Shown: positions 1 to 10,962 of the stretch, piece after piece
Layout: each line of letters begins with the position of its first letter
Position numbering within the stretch: the stretch's first letter is position 1
DNA from: Mesorhabditis belari
Taxonomy: Eukaryota > Nematoda > Chromadorea > Rhabditida > Rhabditidae
DNA length: 64,000 nucleotides
NCBI GenBank assembly: GCA_958450365.1
Contig: CAUEEP010000736.1
Span: forward strand, 1-64,000
Direction: 5' to 3'
The notes under the pieces: model-generated
Database searches by the model: none
Told to the model about the DNA's origin: nothing
The model's input: only the letters and a program-made list of their open reading frames with translations
Translations under genes and position numbers: made by a program

Positions 1-193
1 AAATAATTGAAATGGAAAACTGGAAATATTCATCAGACAATTGTTGACAACAGTCAGACAAAAGTTTGACTTGTTGGATTTTTCATTGTTCAAAGATTGT
101 TCCAAGGATTGTTGAAAGGATTGTTTAGAAGCTAAAAGACAAAATTTAAGCCAAGCTAACCTTAGGTCAAATCTGGATCTGGAAATTTTCGAT

Positions 194-294
194 AAGATAG
201 GCCTAACTTGGCTCAAACCTTGGCCTACCCTCTCCAATGGTTTTTGATTCCTGCAATAGCTAGCACAAATCACAAAGCCAATTGCCCGATCCAT
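194..294. repeat. Dispersed direct repeat, copy 1
   Basis: About 100 bp starting GATAGGCCTAACTTGG that recurs almost unchanged at 2667-2766. It gives a short open frame in both places but shows no splice or codon pattern, so I read it as a dispersed non-coding repeat. Confidence 0.7.
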
Positions 295-711
295 CTTTCC
301 GATTACGGTATCCTCGGAAAACAGAAAAAGAAAAATTCATCAAAGATCTCGCAAAATCCAAAATCCAAAAACTTCCAAATCGGGCATCCACTCGCTCATC
401 GGAATCGCACTCGAATGGTCCGATGACGACGGGAAATCTTTAGAGAACACCCAAAATTCTAGCTTTCACAATTCATTCGCTTGACGATGATTTAGTGTTA
501 GAGGAAATGCCCAAAATAGCTCTAATTCGATTTTCGCCATTTTTTTCCTTTTCTTGCCCAGTCTTTTTCGGGTCGAAAAGGGGACATCTTTGAGTGATCA
601 CTGTCTCTTTTTTCCTTTTTCTTTTATCACGTGTCATTTTTCACGAATTTACTCGAGTTTTGGTTCAGTGAAAAGGTTTATTTATTATCTGGTATTGGGG
701 ATTACATTTTG

Positions 712-803
712 AGATCACAAGAACGTAAAAAAGGGAACAAAAGTCGTAAAGCGATCACAAGATCACAAGAACGTAAAAAAGGGGACGAAAGACGTAAAGC
801 GTG
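712..803. repeat. Two-copy tandem duplication
   Basis: A unit of about 50 bp containing GATCACAAGAACGTAAAAAA followed by a CGTAAAGCG tail occurs twice in a row. No gene is seen between 300 and 1040. Confidence 0.7.
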
Positions 804-1050
804 AGAAATTTGTCTTAAAAGAACGAAAATATTGTTTGAGTTTTAAAAAGCTCAAACAGTAGATAAATTAAAAGAGAAAACAAAAGACTGAAAACGCGAA
901 TTTCGGTTTTTATTGCCATTTTCAGAGAGCTTTGTTCAAGCGGAAGTGATCAAAAACAAAATTTCAATCTTTCTGAAAGTGAAAATCGAGAAAAGGAAAG
1001 AAAATCAACTTTATAAAGTGTTGATCTGTATAAAGTTGATTTTTGAGTAT

Positions 1051-1318
1051 AAAGTCTGTAAGTTGTTGTATAGAGTCTGTAAGTTGTTGTGCAAAGTCTG
1101 TAAGTTGTTGTATAGAGTCTGTAAGCTGTTGTATAGAGTCTGTAAGTTGTTGTGCAAAGTCTGTAAGTTGTTGTATAGAGTCTGTAAGCTGTTGTATAAA
1201 GTCTGTAAGTTGTTGTGCAAAGTCTGTAAGTTGTTGTGCAAAGTCTGTAAGTTGTTGTCTAGAGTCTGTAAGTTGTTGTATAGAGTCTGTAAGTTGTTGT
1301 ATAAAGTCTGTAAGTTAT
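1051..1318. repeat. 21-bp minisatellite
   Basis: Roughly a dozen head-to-tail copies of a 21-bp unit (AGTCTGTAAGTTGTTGTATA with variants ending TATAG, TATAAA or GCAAA). Because 21 is a multiple of three, all frames stay open, giving Cys/Ser-rich or Leu-rich artefact peptides on both strands. The mix of TATAG and GCAAA variants shows higher-order shuffling of two or three unit types. I see no coding evidence. Confidence 0.93.
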
Positions 1319-1921
1319 AAAGTATAAAGTCTGTATAAAGTTGATCTTTGAAAGTGCTAGTTGATCAATTTAAACTTTTCAATATTGATAAACTTAACAT
1401 TTTATTTATAATGCTCAAATTCATTAAAGCTTTAGTTAAAGATTTGCCTATTTTCTGTTTATTGCCTAAAGATTTCTCTATTATGCCAGATTTTAGCCAA
1501 ACAAATTCGAAATTATCAAAAAGCATTCCCATTTTCTCTAATATTCTCTAATGAAAAGCAATATTCTCAAAATCACGAGCCACTTTTGATCGATAGCTAT
1601 TGTGGTGACAGAGTGTTGAGTCTGCTCGAAGAAAAATCGAGTGCAAATCCTTGTGAGATCCTTTTCAGGTAAAGCCATGACAACTTTATTTCTATTGAGT
1701 TTCTCTCAGTGTTCTTTAGTTTTAAGTGAGAAATCTCACACTCACACAATGGAAAACGATTGAGGCACACAGGAAATCAAAAGCTCTCTTCACAACGCTG
1801 AACGATTTCGAAATGAAAACAAAGCTTGCAATAAACAGGAAAACACTTTTTATCTTTACACTACTCATTGATATACAATACTGAACATTTTCGAATCACA
1901 TGTATGACTTTGACTTTACAG

Positions 1922-2489
1922 TAGACCTGCTTAACGAGTCTAGACAAAATTTTCAGACAGTCTGCCTAGCTCTTCGGATTTTTTACTCCCCAAAGCTTCG
2001 TCGAGCATGAAACCAATGTAATGGATTGTAATTTGTACTCAAAGCTTGACCCTAGAATGACTAGAATATCTAGAATATCTGGTTTATCTAGATCTAGAAT
2101 CACAGTTTGAGTAGACCTGCTTAACGAGTTCTAAATTTTCGAGATAGCCCACTCTCGAATTTTTACTTCCAAGAGCATGAAACCCAGTTCCCGCAAACCC
2201 TATTTTAAGCTTCATTTTGATATAAACATGGCTAGATTCTGTTTTGCATTCTTAGATTTTGGCTATTTTAGATGAAAATTTTCTGGCCTCGCTGCTTATC
2301 GAGTCCAGCGAAAGATTGATCGAAATCTAAAGAATGACAAAACAGAACCCAGCCATTTTTAGTATCAAAATGAAGCCTAGAACAAGGGCTTCGAGGGGGA
2401 ACTGGGCTCATGCTCGTAGGAGCTTTGGGCAGGGAAAAATCGAAGAGCGAAGACTGTCTGAAAATTTTGTCTAGACTCGTTAAGGTCTA
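1922..2489. mobile_element. 568-bp MITE with 8-bp target duplication
   Basis: Terminal inverted repeats begin TAGACCTGCTTAACGAGTCT and the right end is the reverse complement, apart from a small indel. The element is flanked by the direct repeat CTTTACAG at 1914-1921 and 2490-2497. Inside, a second, more diverged inverted pair lies around 2110-2270 and 2280-2400, and it also starts with the GTAGACCTGCTTAACGAG motif, so one copy appears to be nested in another. There is no coding capacity. An 8-bp duplication fits hAT-like or similar cut-and-paste elements; the superfamily is an inference. Confidence 0.8.
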
Positions 2490-2497
2490 CTTTACAG

Positions 2498-4069
2498 TAT
2501 CCTTCACTATCAAGCGAACAATTGAATATCTCAATAATAAGTCAATCTCAATTATATTTAACTTATAAAACATCTCCATTTCATCATTCTTTGTGCTTAC
2601 TCAAAAAAGAATTTGTTTACATTTTTGAGCACAAAAAGCAATCAATACTTGTCGAATACTATTTCAATAAGATAGGCCTAACTTGGTTCAAACCTTGGCC
2701 TAACCTCTCCAATGGTTTCTGGTTCCTGCAATAGCTAGCACAAATCACAAAGCCAATTGCCTGATTCAAACTATTATTTCTATCAATTACATAACATTTA
2801 CCCCTTATAACAATAAATTAAACTCATAAAGTAACCAATCTAAATCAAAATCTAAACCCTCAAAAACCCTAGAATCATTTAATAACGAAAAACTCTAGAT
2901 TATCTCATAAATTATCTCAGACATATGTATGACAAAATTTATTATTCAATAGTTTCGCCCTTACGAAAGTGTTGATATGTTTTGAGCTGATTGCCTTCTA
3001 GATTTATCCATTCTCATGATTTATCCATTTACCCCCACACAAATTTCATTACAAAATCAAAAATTTGAGTTCAATTCCCCTTCCCCCTTTTTGATCACTC
3101 CATTATCTCTCCATTATCCCATAATCAATCAAATTTTCCGAGTTCATTGGGACTTTCAAATCGTTTCCACGAGCGTGGATAAAAAGAGGAAACTTCTCGA
3201 ACATAATAATAAATTTTTTTTTGTGATAAATAGGGATTGCCCTTAACAAAGGACAAAATGAATTCTTTTAGAGGTTATCGTGAACTTCCCGGTGTTTATT
3301 ATCAAAATTGAGACATAGATCCCATAGATCTATTGAAGAAAGTTGAATGGTCATTGCTAAGAACATTCTCTAGAGTTTCAAATGTTTAAGAGAATTGCTA
3401 GAAAAGGGTTATTTATATCTAAAATTTGATGTGAATGATGTATTTTTGGGTTGTAAAATGACGGAAAACGCTGAAACACACACGGCTTCTGGCTCGGTAA
3501 ACTTTTTACGGTAAAGAACAGGCTATAAACGAGTCTTGCACTTCTCCAAAAGTCACTGTACTTATCAAAAACCATCCTATCAAAAGCCACTCAATGTTAA
3601 AAGTTGAGTTTTTGTTAGGAATTCTGAAGCAATTCTAGTTTTGACACTTTCTATTCCAACTGCAACACTCTTCAATCAGTCTACTCTTTGAAAAATTCCT
3701 TAAAAATAGTGTATTTATGTTATCACTTGATACAAAAAGATATCAGATCTTTCATTCATTACTTTGACACAAGATTCTACCTTTTGTCTGACATTTATAA
3801 GATGGATTACAGAGCCACAACGCCACAATTACATTAGGGGACCATCCACCGATCAGACTTTTGTTTTTCCTATACCCAAAAACACCATAACCTTTCTGCA
3901 AAAGTTGTTGATTTCCGGGCAGAAAAATCTTTGAAAATCAACAGGGCGATTTTCAAAGAAACCTTTCTTTTCTCTGTACGAAGAGATCAAGTCTCCGCCC
4001 ATCTTTTTTCCCCCAAAAAGAGTTCACTGATCCTTTTTTCTCATAAAGGGGCGGTACTCAAGATTTCTT
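2498..4069. other. Intergenic, no gene seen
   Basis: Contains the second copy of the 194-294 repeat (2667-2766). The short open frames here lack splice sites in phase and resemble AT-rich noise. Confidence 0.5.
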
Positions 4070-4077
4070 ATATAAGC
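4070..4077 (+). promoter_or_regulatory. TATA-like box of the secreted Cys-rich gene
   Basis: A TATATAAG motif lies about 90 bp upstream of the ATG at 4161, a normal position for a nematode core promoter with a short 5' leader. Inferred from motif and spacing only. Confidence 0.45.
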
Positions 4078-4160
4078 CCTTCGATTTCTATTAGATTCCC
4101 CCCAACTACCAAAGTGGTATGCAAAAGGCCCTTTTAAGCCTCAACTTCAATTCATCATCA

Positions 4161-4876
4161 ATGATCCGCTCTCTCTTATTCGCCGCTTTCGTCGGAAATC
4201 TTTTGCTTATTGAAGGTAAGATTTTTTACCATTTACAGTAGAGTAGATTTGTCTTTTATAGTACAATACATTTATCTAACTATTTTCTAGCTGCTTCCGT
4301 GCTGAGCCTTGGACGCGCAAAGAGACAAGATGTTGGCAGTTATTGCTCAAAACACGCTGAGCATTATGCCAAGTTTTGCAACATGAGAGTTTCCGATTTG
4401 GATTCGGAAACGTTCACAAAACTAGCGAAATTCTGCCCCGCTTACAAGAAACATTGTGGAGTTGATGGGGTTGAAAAGAAAGAAGCTGGCGAGATGATCG
4501 TCCCTCCGCCATTGCCAAGGGTTGGTTTTATCGATTAAGAACAAGAGATCTTCAATCTTCAAGCTTAAAGCTTCAAGCCAAATACTTACATTTTGATTTC
4601 AGGGTGATGCTCGTCTTGATCTTCCCCTCTCCTCTCACTCATCGTATTCATGAGACTCCCTCAATCACTTCTGAGAAAGTTCAACTCACCGCTGCGATGA
4701 TCGCCAGCTGCACTCCTGACTGCACAGCCTCGTATTGCACAACAGAATGCAAATGCGCTAACACTCATCCCAAGGTGCATGCCCTCTGCAATCCACCCGC
4801 TTCCGGCGATATGGCGAACACGTGCCAACGGTGGTATGCCAAATGCCCTATGTTTCAACCAGTTCAATACTATTAG
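4161..4876 (+). CDS. Small secreted Cys-rich protein, apparent frameshift in last exon
   Basis: Exon 1 (4161-4215) encodes a hydrophobic signal peptide (MIRSLLFAAFVGN). Exon 2 (4291-4520) carries a KR-Q dibasic site and a first Cys cluster (YCSKHAEHYAKFC, then FCPAYKKHC). Exon 3 (4603-4876) carries a second cluster (CTPDCTASYCTTECKCA, then CNPP, TCQRWYAKC) and ends FQPVQYY. Exons 1 and 2 join in phase. Exon 2 ends in phase 0, but exon 3 read in phase 0 (GDARLDLPLSSHSSYS) hits a stop at 4651-4653, while the Cys-rich part is one frame over. Gaining or losing one base in the CT-rich stretch 4618-4650 would join them. It is therefore a recent pseudogene, an assembly indel, or a gene with an unusual splice site. 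The architecture suggests a processed extracellular protein. A TATA-like box lies at 4070. I recognise no named family with confidence. Confidence 0.65.
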
Positions 4877-5302
4877 GCAATTTTAATTAGACCAAGAGTG
4901 CAAGCCTCTTCATTAGATCCTTGCCACTGTTATTTACTTGTAAATACGAAGGTCTTACCCCCCTTGAGAGCCTCTTTCAAGCCTTAAAATCAACGATTTT
5001 CAACGATTATTCAAGCTTGCAAGAGTGCTAAAATGGAAGACTGAATTTGAGCCTTTACGAGTTTCGATCTCAAATTTACGAAATGTTCTCTAGCAATATG
5101 AAAAAAAAGCTTTGAAAGTGGCCCTATTGTAGGTAACCGATTGATATCTTTATTCTAATAATATTTGGAGAAGACAATAGCTTTCATGCTAGCCAATATT
5201 TTCCCTTTTTTTTTCTTAGTTTTCTCTGGTCACTTTCCCGATTCTTTACAAGTAACTCAAGTGATTACGGTTGAATTCGCTTTGTTTTTTCATATGTTAC
5301 AC
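4877..5302. other. Intergenic, no gene seen
   Basis: 3' flank of the Cys-rich gene up to the start of the duplicated block. AT-rich with no supported exon. Confidence 0.5.
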
Positions 5303-5373
5303 GAAATTTATGAACACAGAAAATAAAGTTTTTTTGAATTTAAATGATAAAAACAAAAACACTTTTTAAAAAG

Positions 5374-5478
5374 ACAAGCAAGCTTTATGGATAAGTGTTA
5401 AGCAGAAAAGCAAGCTTTATGGATAAGTGTTAAGCAGACAAGCAAGCTTTATGGATAAGTGTGAAGCAGACAAGCAAA
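5374..5478. repeat. Three-copy 32-bp tandem repeat, unit A only
   Basis: Three copies of a unit containing GCAAGCTTTATGGATAAGTG. The matching place in unit B (near 13375-13415) has one diverged copy, so the array expanded after the duplication. Confidence 0.8.
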
Positions 5479-7025
5479 TGAGCTTCGATCTCAGCAAAGC
5501 TCTTTATATTTTTGAATTTAAAATGAAAAACTCTTAAACAACTCTTTCTAACTTTTAAATAAACAACTTTAAAACAAAATTATCCAGTTAACCTTTAGAA
5601 ATGGTTGAGCTCCTCTCGTTTCAATTTCTCTTTCTCATACTTTGTAGTTTGAGATCGCGAAGAATTGAGAGTTTGGCGATTTTTGAAGACATTCGTTGAA
5701 GATGATCAATCATTTTTCATCTCTCTCCACAAAAAAAGACTGGGCTCTCCCCCCACTTTTTGTCGACGATCACTCGAGCCACATTTAGAAAGCGTCGCGG
5801 TGAACGGAGATTGGGTTTTGGGTAAAATGAGAACAAATCAATCACAAGAGAAGTGATCTTGAAAGAAGCAGAGAAAAGAAGAGCTCTTCTTTTCCTTTTC
5901 TTCTTTGACTGTGACAATTGCGATGATCGCCGATCCGAGTCGCCTCACGTCATCCATTTGTGCTCTCATCGACCATTTTTGGGGGTGTTTGGCTAAATAG
6001 AGCGTCTACTTGATAAACTCAATTTGTTTGTGAGTTGGGTGCTAAACATTCAAGTTTTCAGGAGCTTCTTGGCTACACATAACCTATTCAATTGATCAAT
6101 TGAGTAGTTTAATTCCAACGAAATACCCAGCCAAACGGTAATTGGAATAATAGTGTGATTCTCTTGGCTAGTGTCAGTTTTTTGAAGAGTATCAACTTCA
6201 AAAGCGACCGTAACCAATCTATTTGTCTCTGAACTTCTTTTCTGAGTCACCTCACGTCATTTTCCATTTCAAGGGTGTTCGATAAATAAGCGTGTACTTG
6301 GCAAACTTGTCATCAATCTTCATCTACGATGCTTTAAGAGTATCTACAACTTTCCTTTTGCTAGATCTGTCAAATCAACCTAAGATGTACAGTCGGTGAA
6401 CGGTTCTAAAAGAAGAAACAATTAGCAGAGGTCATGAGAGCTTGCAAATACGACAAAAGTAAAGAATGGAGTTGAGGAAGCAGTTTTCCAGCTATTTTTG
6501 TAGCCCCCATCACATAGATGTCAACAGTAAGTGAATAAGTTGGCAATTTTGATCAAAACTAGTCTTATGAGAATGAGAGAATGGCTAAGTTACAAAAATG
6601 TTCGGAATTTTGTAAGAGGTTCGGTACTCTACTCAGACTCTCTGCTCAGACTACCCACTGGGCCACCGAAGAAATCTGTTAAGAGAACGTGTGGCGGCTT
6701 CTTAAGAAGTCTGAAATTTAAATATCTCGCGTTTGGGAAGCGTTCTGCAAAAACTAAGAACGAATTCGAGATCTCCATGGCCGACTCTACAAGATGGATA
6801 TGTTTTCGAATCAAAAGCTTGACTCGATGCCTTTCCCTTGTGAATACTTTCCAATGTTCCCAATCTCAATTCCATGTTTTTCATTGAGATTGGGCAGCCA
6901 CGAAGACAATGCGACAGTTACGAAATTTGCATGTAAAATAAGCATATGATCCTTTCTAGGGTAGGCGCAAAAATTTTCTCCCTCATTTTTACTCGATCGA
7001 TGCTATTTATTGTCTTAGTGAAGCA
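5479..7025. other. Non-coding 5' flank of the novel gene
   Basis: Conserved in unit B at 13440-14943, with no supported exons. Two internal segments, around 5925-6030 and 6235-6310, resemble each other (CACCTCACGTCAT ... GATAAATA-type text). A GC-richer patch, AGAAAGCGTCGCGGTG, at about 5788 recurs near 27690 upstream of the PABP gene. Confidence 0.4.
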
Positions 7026-8475
7026 ATGATTTCGTTTTACGCAATTCTCTTTTACATTTTCTATTCGATTCCACTCTTTGCATACACTTTGGTGAGTTTT
7101 TCTAAAGTTTTACTTGATATTTGTTGATTTTTAAACGTTTTGTGCATTTAGCTGGTCGCCACCTGTAACAAAGCCAGCAACAACAACGACAAGCTGAAGA
7201 ATTCTTCAATTGTCGGTTTTACTTTCAATTTTAAAGTTTATGAACCTCATGTGGTGTGGAAAAACCACAATATCTTGTTCTCAAAGGTATTTAGTTTAGA
7301 AGCATTGTTGGTTTTTAGTGTCTAGCAGTTTACATGAGTCTTATAGTTAGATTTGAGGACATATTTGAGCCGAAATACTTCTTTTTCTGGTTAAATTGTT
7401 AATGTATCTACTATCAAGATGTTTGCTTGACTAACTTTTTAACTTTAGTCAGAAAAGGAACGTGTCGAGGATGAGGAGAACTCGCAGGATCGACCAGTTC
7501 CCTCGGTAAGCGAATCATAGAGTGTCCGTACCGACCCAATACAAAAGGAACGCTCAATCAGACGTGTTTTATGTTTTGCTAGAAGGCGACAGTCGTAACA
7601 AAGTAGCAAACTCACGACAGTTTCTTTTAAAGTCTAGGCTTTCTGTTTAAACATTGTTGTCTTTAGCCATCGGATGAAAAAGTAGGAAGCGAACTGGATG
7701 CAGAAGCGAATTCGGAAAATGAGTAGGTTTTTATAAATGTTTAAAAATTTTCCTAGTTATGATGAATTTTATTACTGTTAGGTGTATGCGGAAAAAGTTT
7801 GCCTTGAACATTTTATGTAATTGTGGTATCGATTTGCGTGAATCTGCACAAATTTTGTTCATAAACGAGCCCAATTCTTTAAAAAAAAAACTGTCTTCTA
7901 TCAAATACTATTCTAATTTTCTACTTTTCAGTGACAAATCGGACAACACGGTGAATGCAGCTAGCTCAAAGGAATCGGTGACCGAAATGAAGACAGCCAA
8001 TGAACCGTTAGTTTTTTATGTTTTAAATAATGTATTACTTTATGTAGATTACAGATATGGTCTGTTATATAATAAACTTTTGTTCTAAATTAGAATTCTT
8101 TTGTTTTAATTATCTGCATTGTTTTAGATTGCTCAAATCAACGTCCGAGCCTCATACACAGGAAATTTACGTGCCGATCGGAGCTGCTACGTAAGTTGAT
8201 TTGTTCTTATAAGTTTCTAAAAATAATTTTTATTTTTTATCTTTTTATTTTTCAGGAGTCGGCCCGAACGCAAGAGCATCCTCTGCAAGTCGATCAAAGT
8301 CACGAAACAACAGGTTTGGGATTGTTTTTAAAATAATAGCCAGTTTATAGTTTTTCCTAAGTTAAAGTGGATTTTTGAGGTACACTTCAAACTCACATCG
8401 ATTCTTAAATCGAATTCATTTTAGAAAATCGCTCACAATGTGTCTTTCAAAGGAAACGAAATTGCGGCATCTTAA
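7026..8475 (+). CDS. Unrecognised 8-exon secreted or membrane-anchored acidic protein
   Basis: Exons 7026-7091, 7152-7286, 7449-7505, 7667-7722, 7932-8006, 8128-8190, 8256-8313 and 8425-8475 join in phase with GT-AG borders to give 186 aa. The N-terminus (MISFYAILFYIFYSIPLFAY) is a signal peptide or signal anchor. After it comes a short segment with one Cys and several Asn/Lys residues, then a low-complexity acidic Ser/Glu/Asp region (residues about 68-125), then a basic tail (SRPERKSILC ... KVTKQQ). No catalytic motif is visible. The next genes are C-type lectins. A paralog in unit B (14944-21206) is broken, so this is the only intact copy here. The exon structure is strong evidence for a real gene; its function is unknown. 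Confidence 0.75.
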
Positions 8476-8859
8476 TTGTGATCAAATAAATTGTTTGCAT
8501 GCCACTTGACTTTGACTTTTTTTACCATTTACTGTTGGTTTCAACAGTCTGTGAAAATCATCTGATGTATACAAACAAATGGGACTTGACAGTATCTTTA
8601 ACTCAGTCTACTGAAGGTTAAGAGTTTACCTTTTATCCTTGGAAGCTCGTGTGGCTTGAAAATTGATTCACCTTCATTGTTTATCGAAATCTAAACACGC
8701 GAAAGATCCGTATATGCTCACGTATGTAAAAATAATTAAAAAGTGAAATAGATTTCAAAATGAATTACACCTCGATTGGTTATGTTTCTCATGTTTGACG
8801 GTCATTCTACTGCCCTTCTTGACTCGGTAGAAAATAAAGTTGCCTATAATTTATTTTAG

Positions 8860-9003
8860 ATTCACAGAGGCTACAATTGGACTCCATTTGGTGAGAGACT
8901 CTGGAATCTTTATAAAGTTCGATCCGAAGGAAGAGAATCTCCTAATAAACCCGTTTTTGACGAGGCGAGGTTCATCTGCAAGAAATCAGCTTTGATGCAA
9001 TGA
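8860..9003 (+). pseudogene. Last-exon fragment of a C-type lectin gene
   Basis: After a TTTTAG acceptor, one frame reads a lectin C-terminus (HRGYNWTPFGERLWN ... FICKKSAL). Unit B has the matching exon at 23055-23189 together with upstream lectin exons. In unit A the upstream exons are deleted: the sequence jumps from the 3' flank of the novel gene to the end of the penultimate exon (ATGCTCAC before 8720). It is a dead remnant. Confidence 0.8.
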
Positions 9004-9078
9004 TAGAACATCTTCGGGTTGTACTAATGACGATTATTTTTCGTGTCAACTCAAGTCTTTAAGGACTTTTGTTATTTA

Positions 9079-10067
9079 TTGGGTTGGTGAAATGAAAAAT
9101 GCCGTACTTTGAACTAGAATTTATTCAACATAAAACCATAAATTCGTTCCAAATAATTTCCATTATTGTTGACGACTTCTGCCCATTTTACAGGCAATTT
9201 GCGGATTCCTCTTTCGTCGTAGGATTTTAGTTTTGAATCGAAAAACTTTCAAAGCCAATTTTTGACTGCTTCTTCCGAATCGAAGTGTTCTCCCGCAAGC
9301 TCATTACTCATGATCCGGAATCAATAGTAATCAAAAGGGGCTAGGTCCGGACTGTATGGGGGAATGCGCCGTAGAGCGAGTCAGTTTTGCAACATGAGGG
9401 CGCGCCTTGTCGTGGATGAGAACGATCTTTGACTTGGAGGGCCTATTCTTCTTCAGGGATTCATTCACCTTTCCCAACTGTTCACTGTATTTGATTGCAT
9501 TAACGGCCGTCTGGCTATCCAGCAACTCCCAGTACACCACTCCGTTCATATCCCAGAAAACGCGGAGCAGCATAAACTTCTTCTGGTGCAAATCGGGCTT
9601 GGGGTCACTTTCGGGTTTCACGCCTGGCCCCACCCATTGCCACTTCCTCCGAAAGTTCACAGATAAAACCAATTTCTCATCTCCTTTCACAATTCGGGAA
9701 AGGATGAGAGAGGCACTGATCGAGGCGCGCTGCCACTTCTGGGGGTCAGTGAGGTCATGGGGCACCCAAGTCCCAAGTTTCGATTTAAATCCAAGGGTAT
9801 GAAGGTGCCTTAGCACTGTAGGATGATCAATCCCTAACTCTTCTCCCAATTCAGGCGATGATACCCGATGGTCGTTGGTAATGAGTTCGAGTAATTTGGA
9901 GTCATCCAGTTCGGGTGCCGCTCCACGGCCCTCTGCACCTTTCAAAGATTTGTCCCCGTTGAGGAAATGTTGAAGTAACCAAACCCCCTTTCAGCTGGTT
10001 CAATGCTGTCGTTTTTTTATCTGCGAGTCCCGCAAAATAGCCGGCAGTTTTCAATTCACCAACCCAA
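9079..10067. mobile_element. Mariner element, degenerate
   Basis: Terminal repeats TTGGGTTGGTGAA and the reverse complement TTCACCAACCCAA are flanked by TA (9077-9078 and 10068-10069). Unit B has the empty site at about 23516, reading TTATTTATTTTGCAG. The element encodes a mariner transposase on the minus strand. It is 989 bp, shorter than the usual 1.2-1.3 kb, so it is internally deleted. It lacks the flanking repeats needed to call it a composite. Confidence 0.92.
9240..9945 (-). pseudogene. Mariner transposase pseudogene
   Basis: Minus-strand frame with an HTH-like N-terminal half (DHRVSSPELGEELGIDHPTV), the WVPHDL motif, GDEK (first catalytic Asp) and IHDKARPH (second catalytic Asp). The frame then shifts at about 9365: the continuation PYSPDLAPFDYY with the third Asp is in another frame and soon meets a stop (about 9325). 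Roughly a dozen residues normally found between the second Asp block and YSPD are missing. It is a D34D-family transposase that cannot be functional. Confidence 0.88.
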
Positions 10068-10382
10068 TATTTTGCAGAAAATCTTTGGTAACTTTATACT
10101 AGTTTTCAGGAGATTCAGGGCTATCGAATGACTATAATGCTAGTTTATTTTATTTGGAATTTTCATAAAATTATCAGTGAAACAGGTATCGTACTCCCAA
10201 AATACCGCCATCGCGAATATATTTAGAAAATCCAACATTCACTTTGGAATACACTATAGTTAACACTTTTTACGCCCGTTTGGAATCTAGTTAGTTCAAA
10301 ATGATTTGAATCAACCATGCAAAAGAGTTTGAGCGCAAAGCTGCGACTTCTCTCCCGAGGCAATGGCCGAAATAGATCTGAC

Positions 10383-10577
10383 CTGCCTTTTCGTCCTTGT
10401 CTTCGTTGATGCAAGGTAAGCTTGATAGACTTGTCACTTAAATATTTCATTCAGAATCCGAAATCGTAATCTTTTTTTTTACAGCAAAACTCATCAACAA
10501 AGATTTGGCAGTGGACTGATGGGACAAAACTCAATTACACGAATTGTATAGGGACAAATGGTGTCCAAGCGGCAATG
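10383..10577 (+). pseudogene. Remnant of second C-type lectin gene in unit A
   Basis: Holds the end of the signal-peptide exon without its ATG (…CTTTTCGTCCTTGTCTTCG) fused, after a short intron-like stretch, to the exon that reads QNSSTKIWQWTDGT (10495-10577). The intact version is 24699-26188 in unit B. Exons 2-5 and 7 are deleted here. Confidence 0.8.
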
Positions 10578-10962
10578 GTAGGGGAAAAACAAAAAGAATA
10601 TGTATATTTATCAATCTTTTATCAATCTTTTTAATTGCACTAAGCAGAGCAGCATAAGCTCATAAATGTCTATAAAGTGGGCTGGCTTAATGGGAAAGCT
10701 TTTTAGTCATCAATTGGGAATTTCCTGTGCCAATTCTTTTAATGCCAAAATGCATACAATTCTTATAAGTAAACATCTGTTCAGTTTTCCAGTGTTCTAT
10801 AGTATCTCCAGGCGATTTTAAGTCCTCTGTCCTAGAGCCATTGGCGGTCACAAAAATTTGTCAAAAAAATAAGATTTCTTTGACTGAAAAAAACTCTATT
10901 CCTATTCTGTGCTTCTTTCCTCAAGAAAAAGGTTGGTTTCTTATCAAAATTTGAAATAAATA

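Noticed and set aside
1051..1318. CRISPR-like array
   Set aside because: Repeats are directly adjacent with no unique spacers, and the DNA is eukaryotic.
913..1327. Cys-rich or Leu-rich proteins in several frames
   Set aside because: They are produced by the 21-bp minisatellite, whose period is a multiple of three; no splice sites or start context support translation.
9407..9802. Plus-strand 131-aa protein
   Set aside because: Antisense shadow of the mariner transposase.
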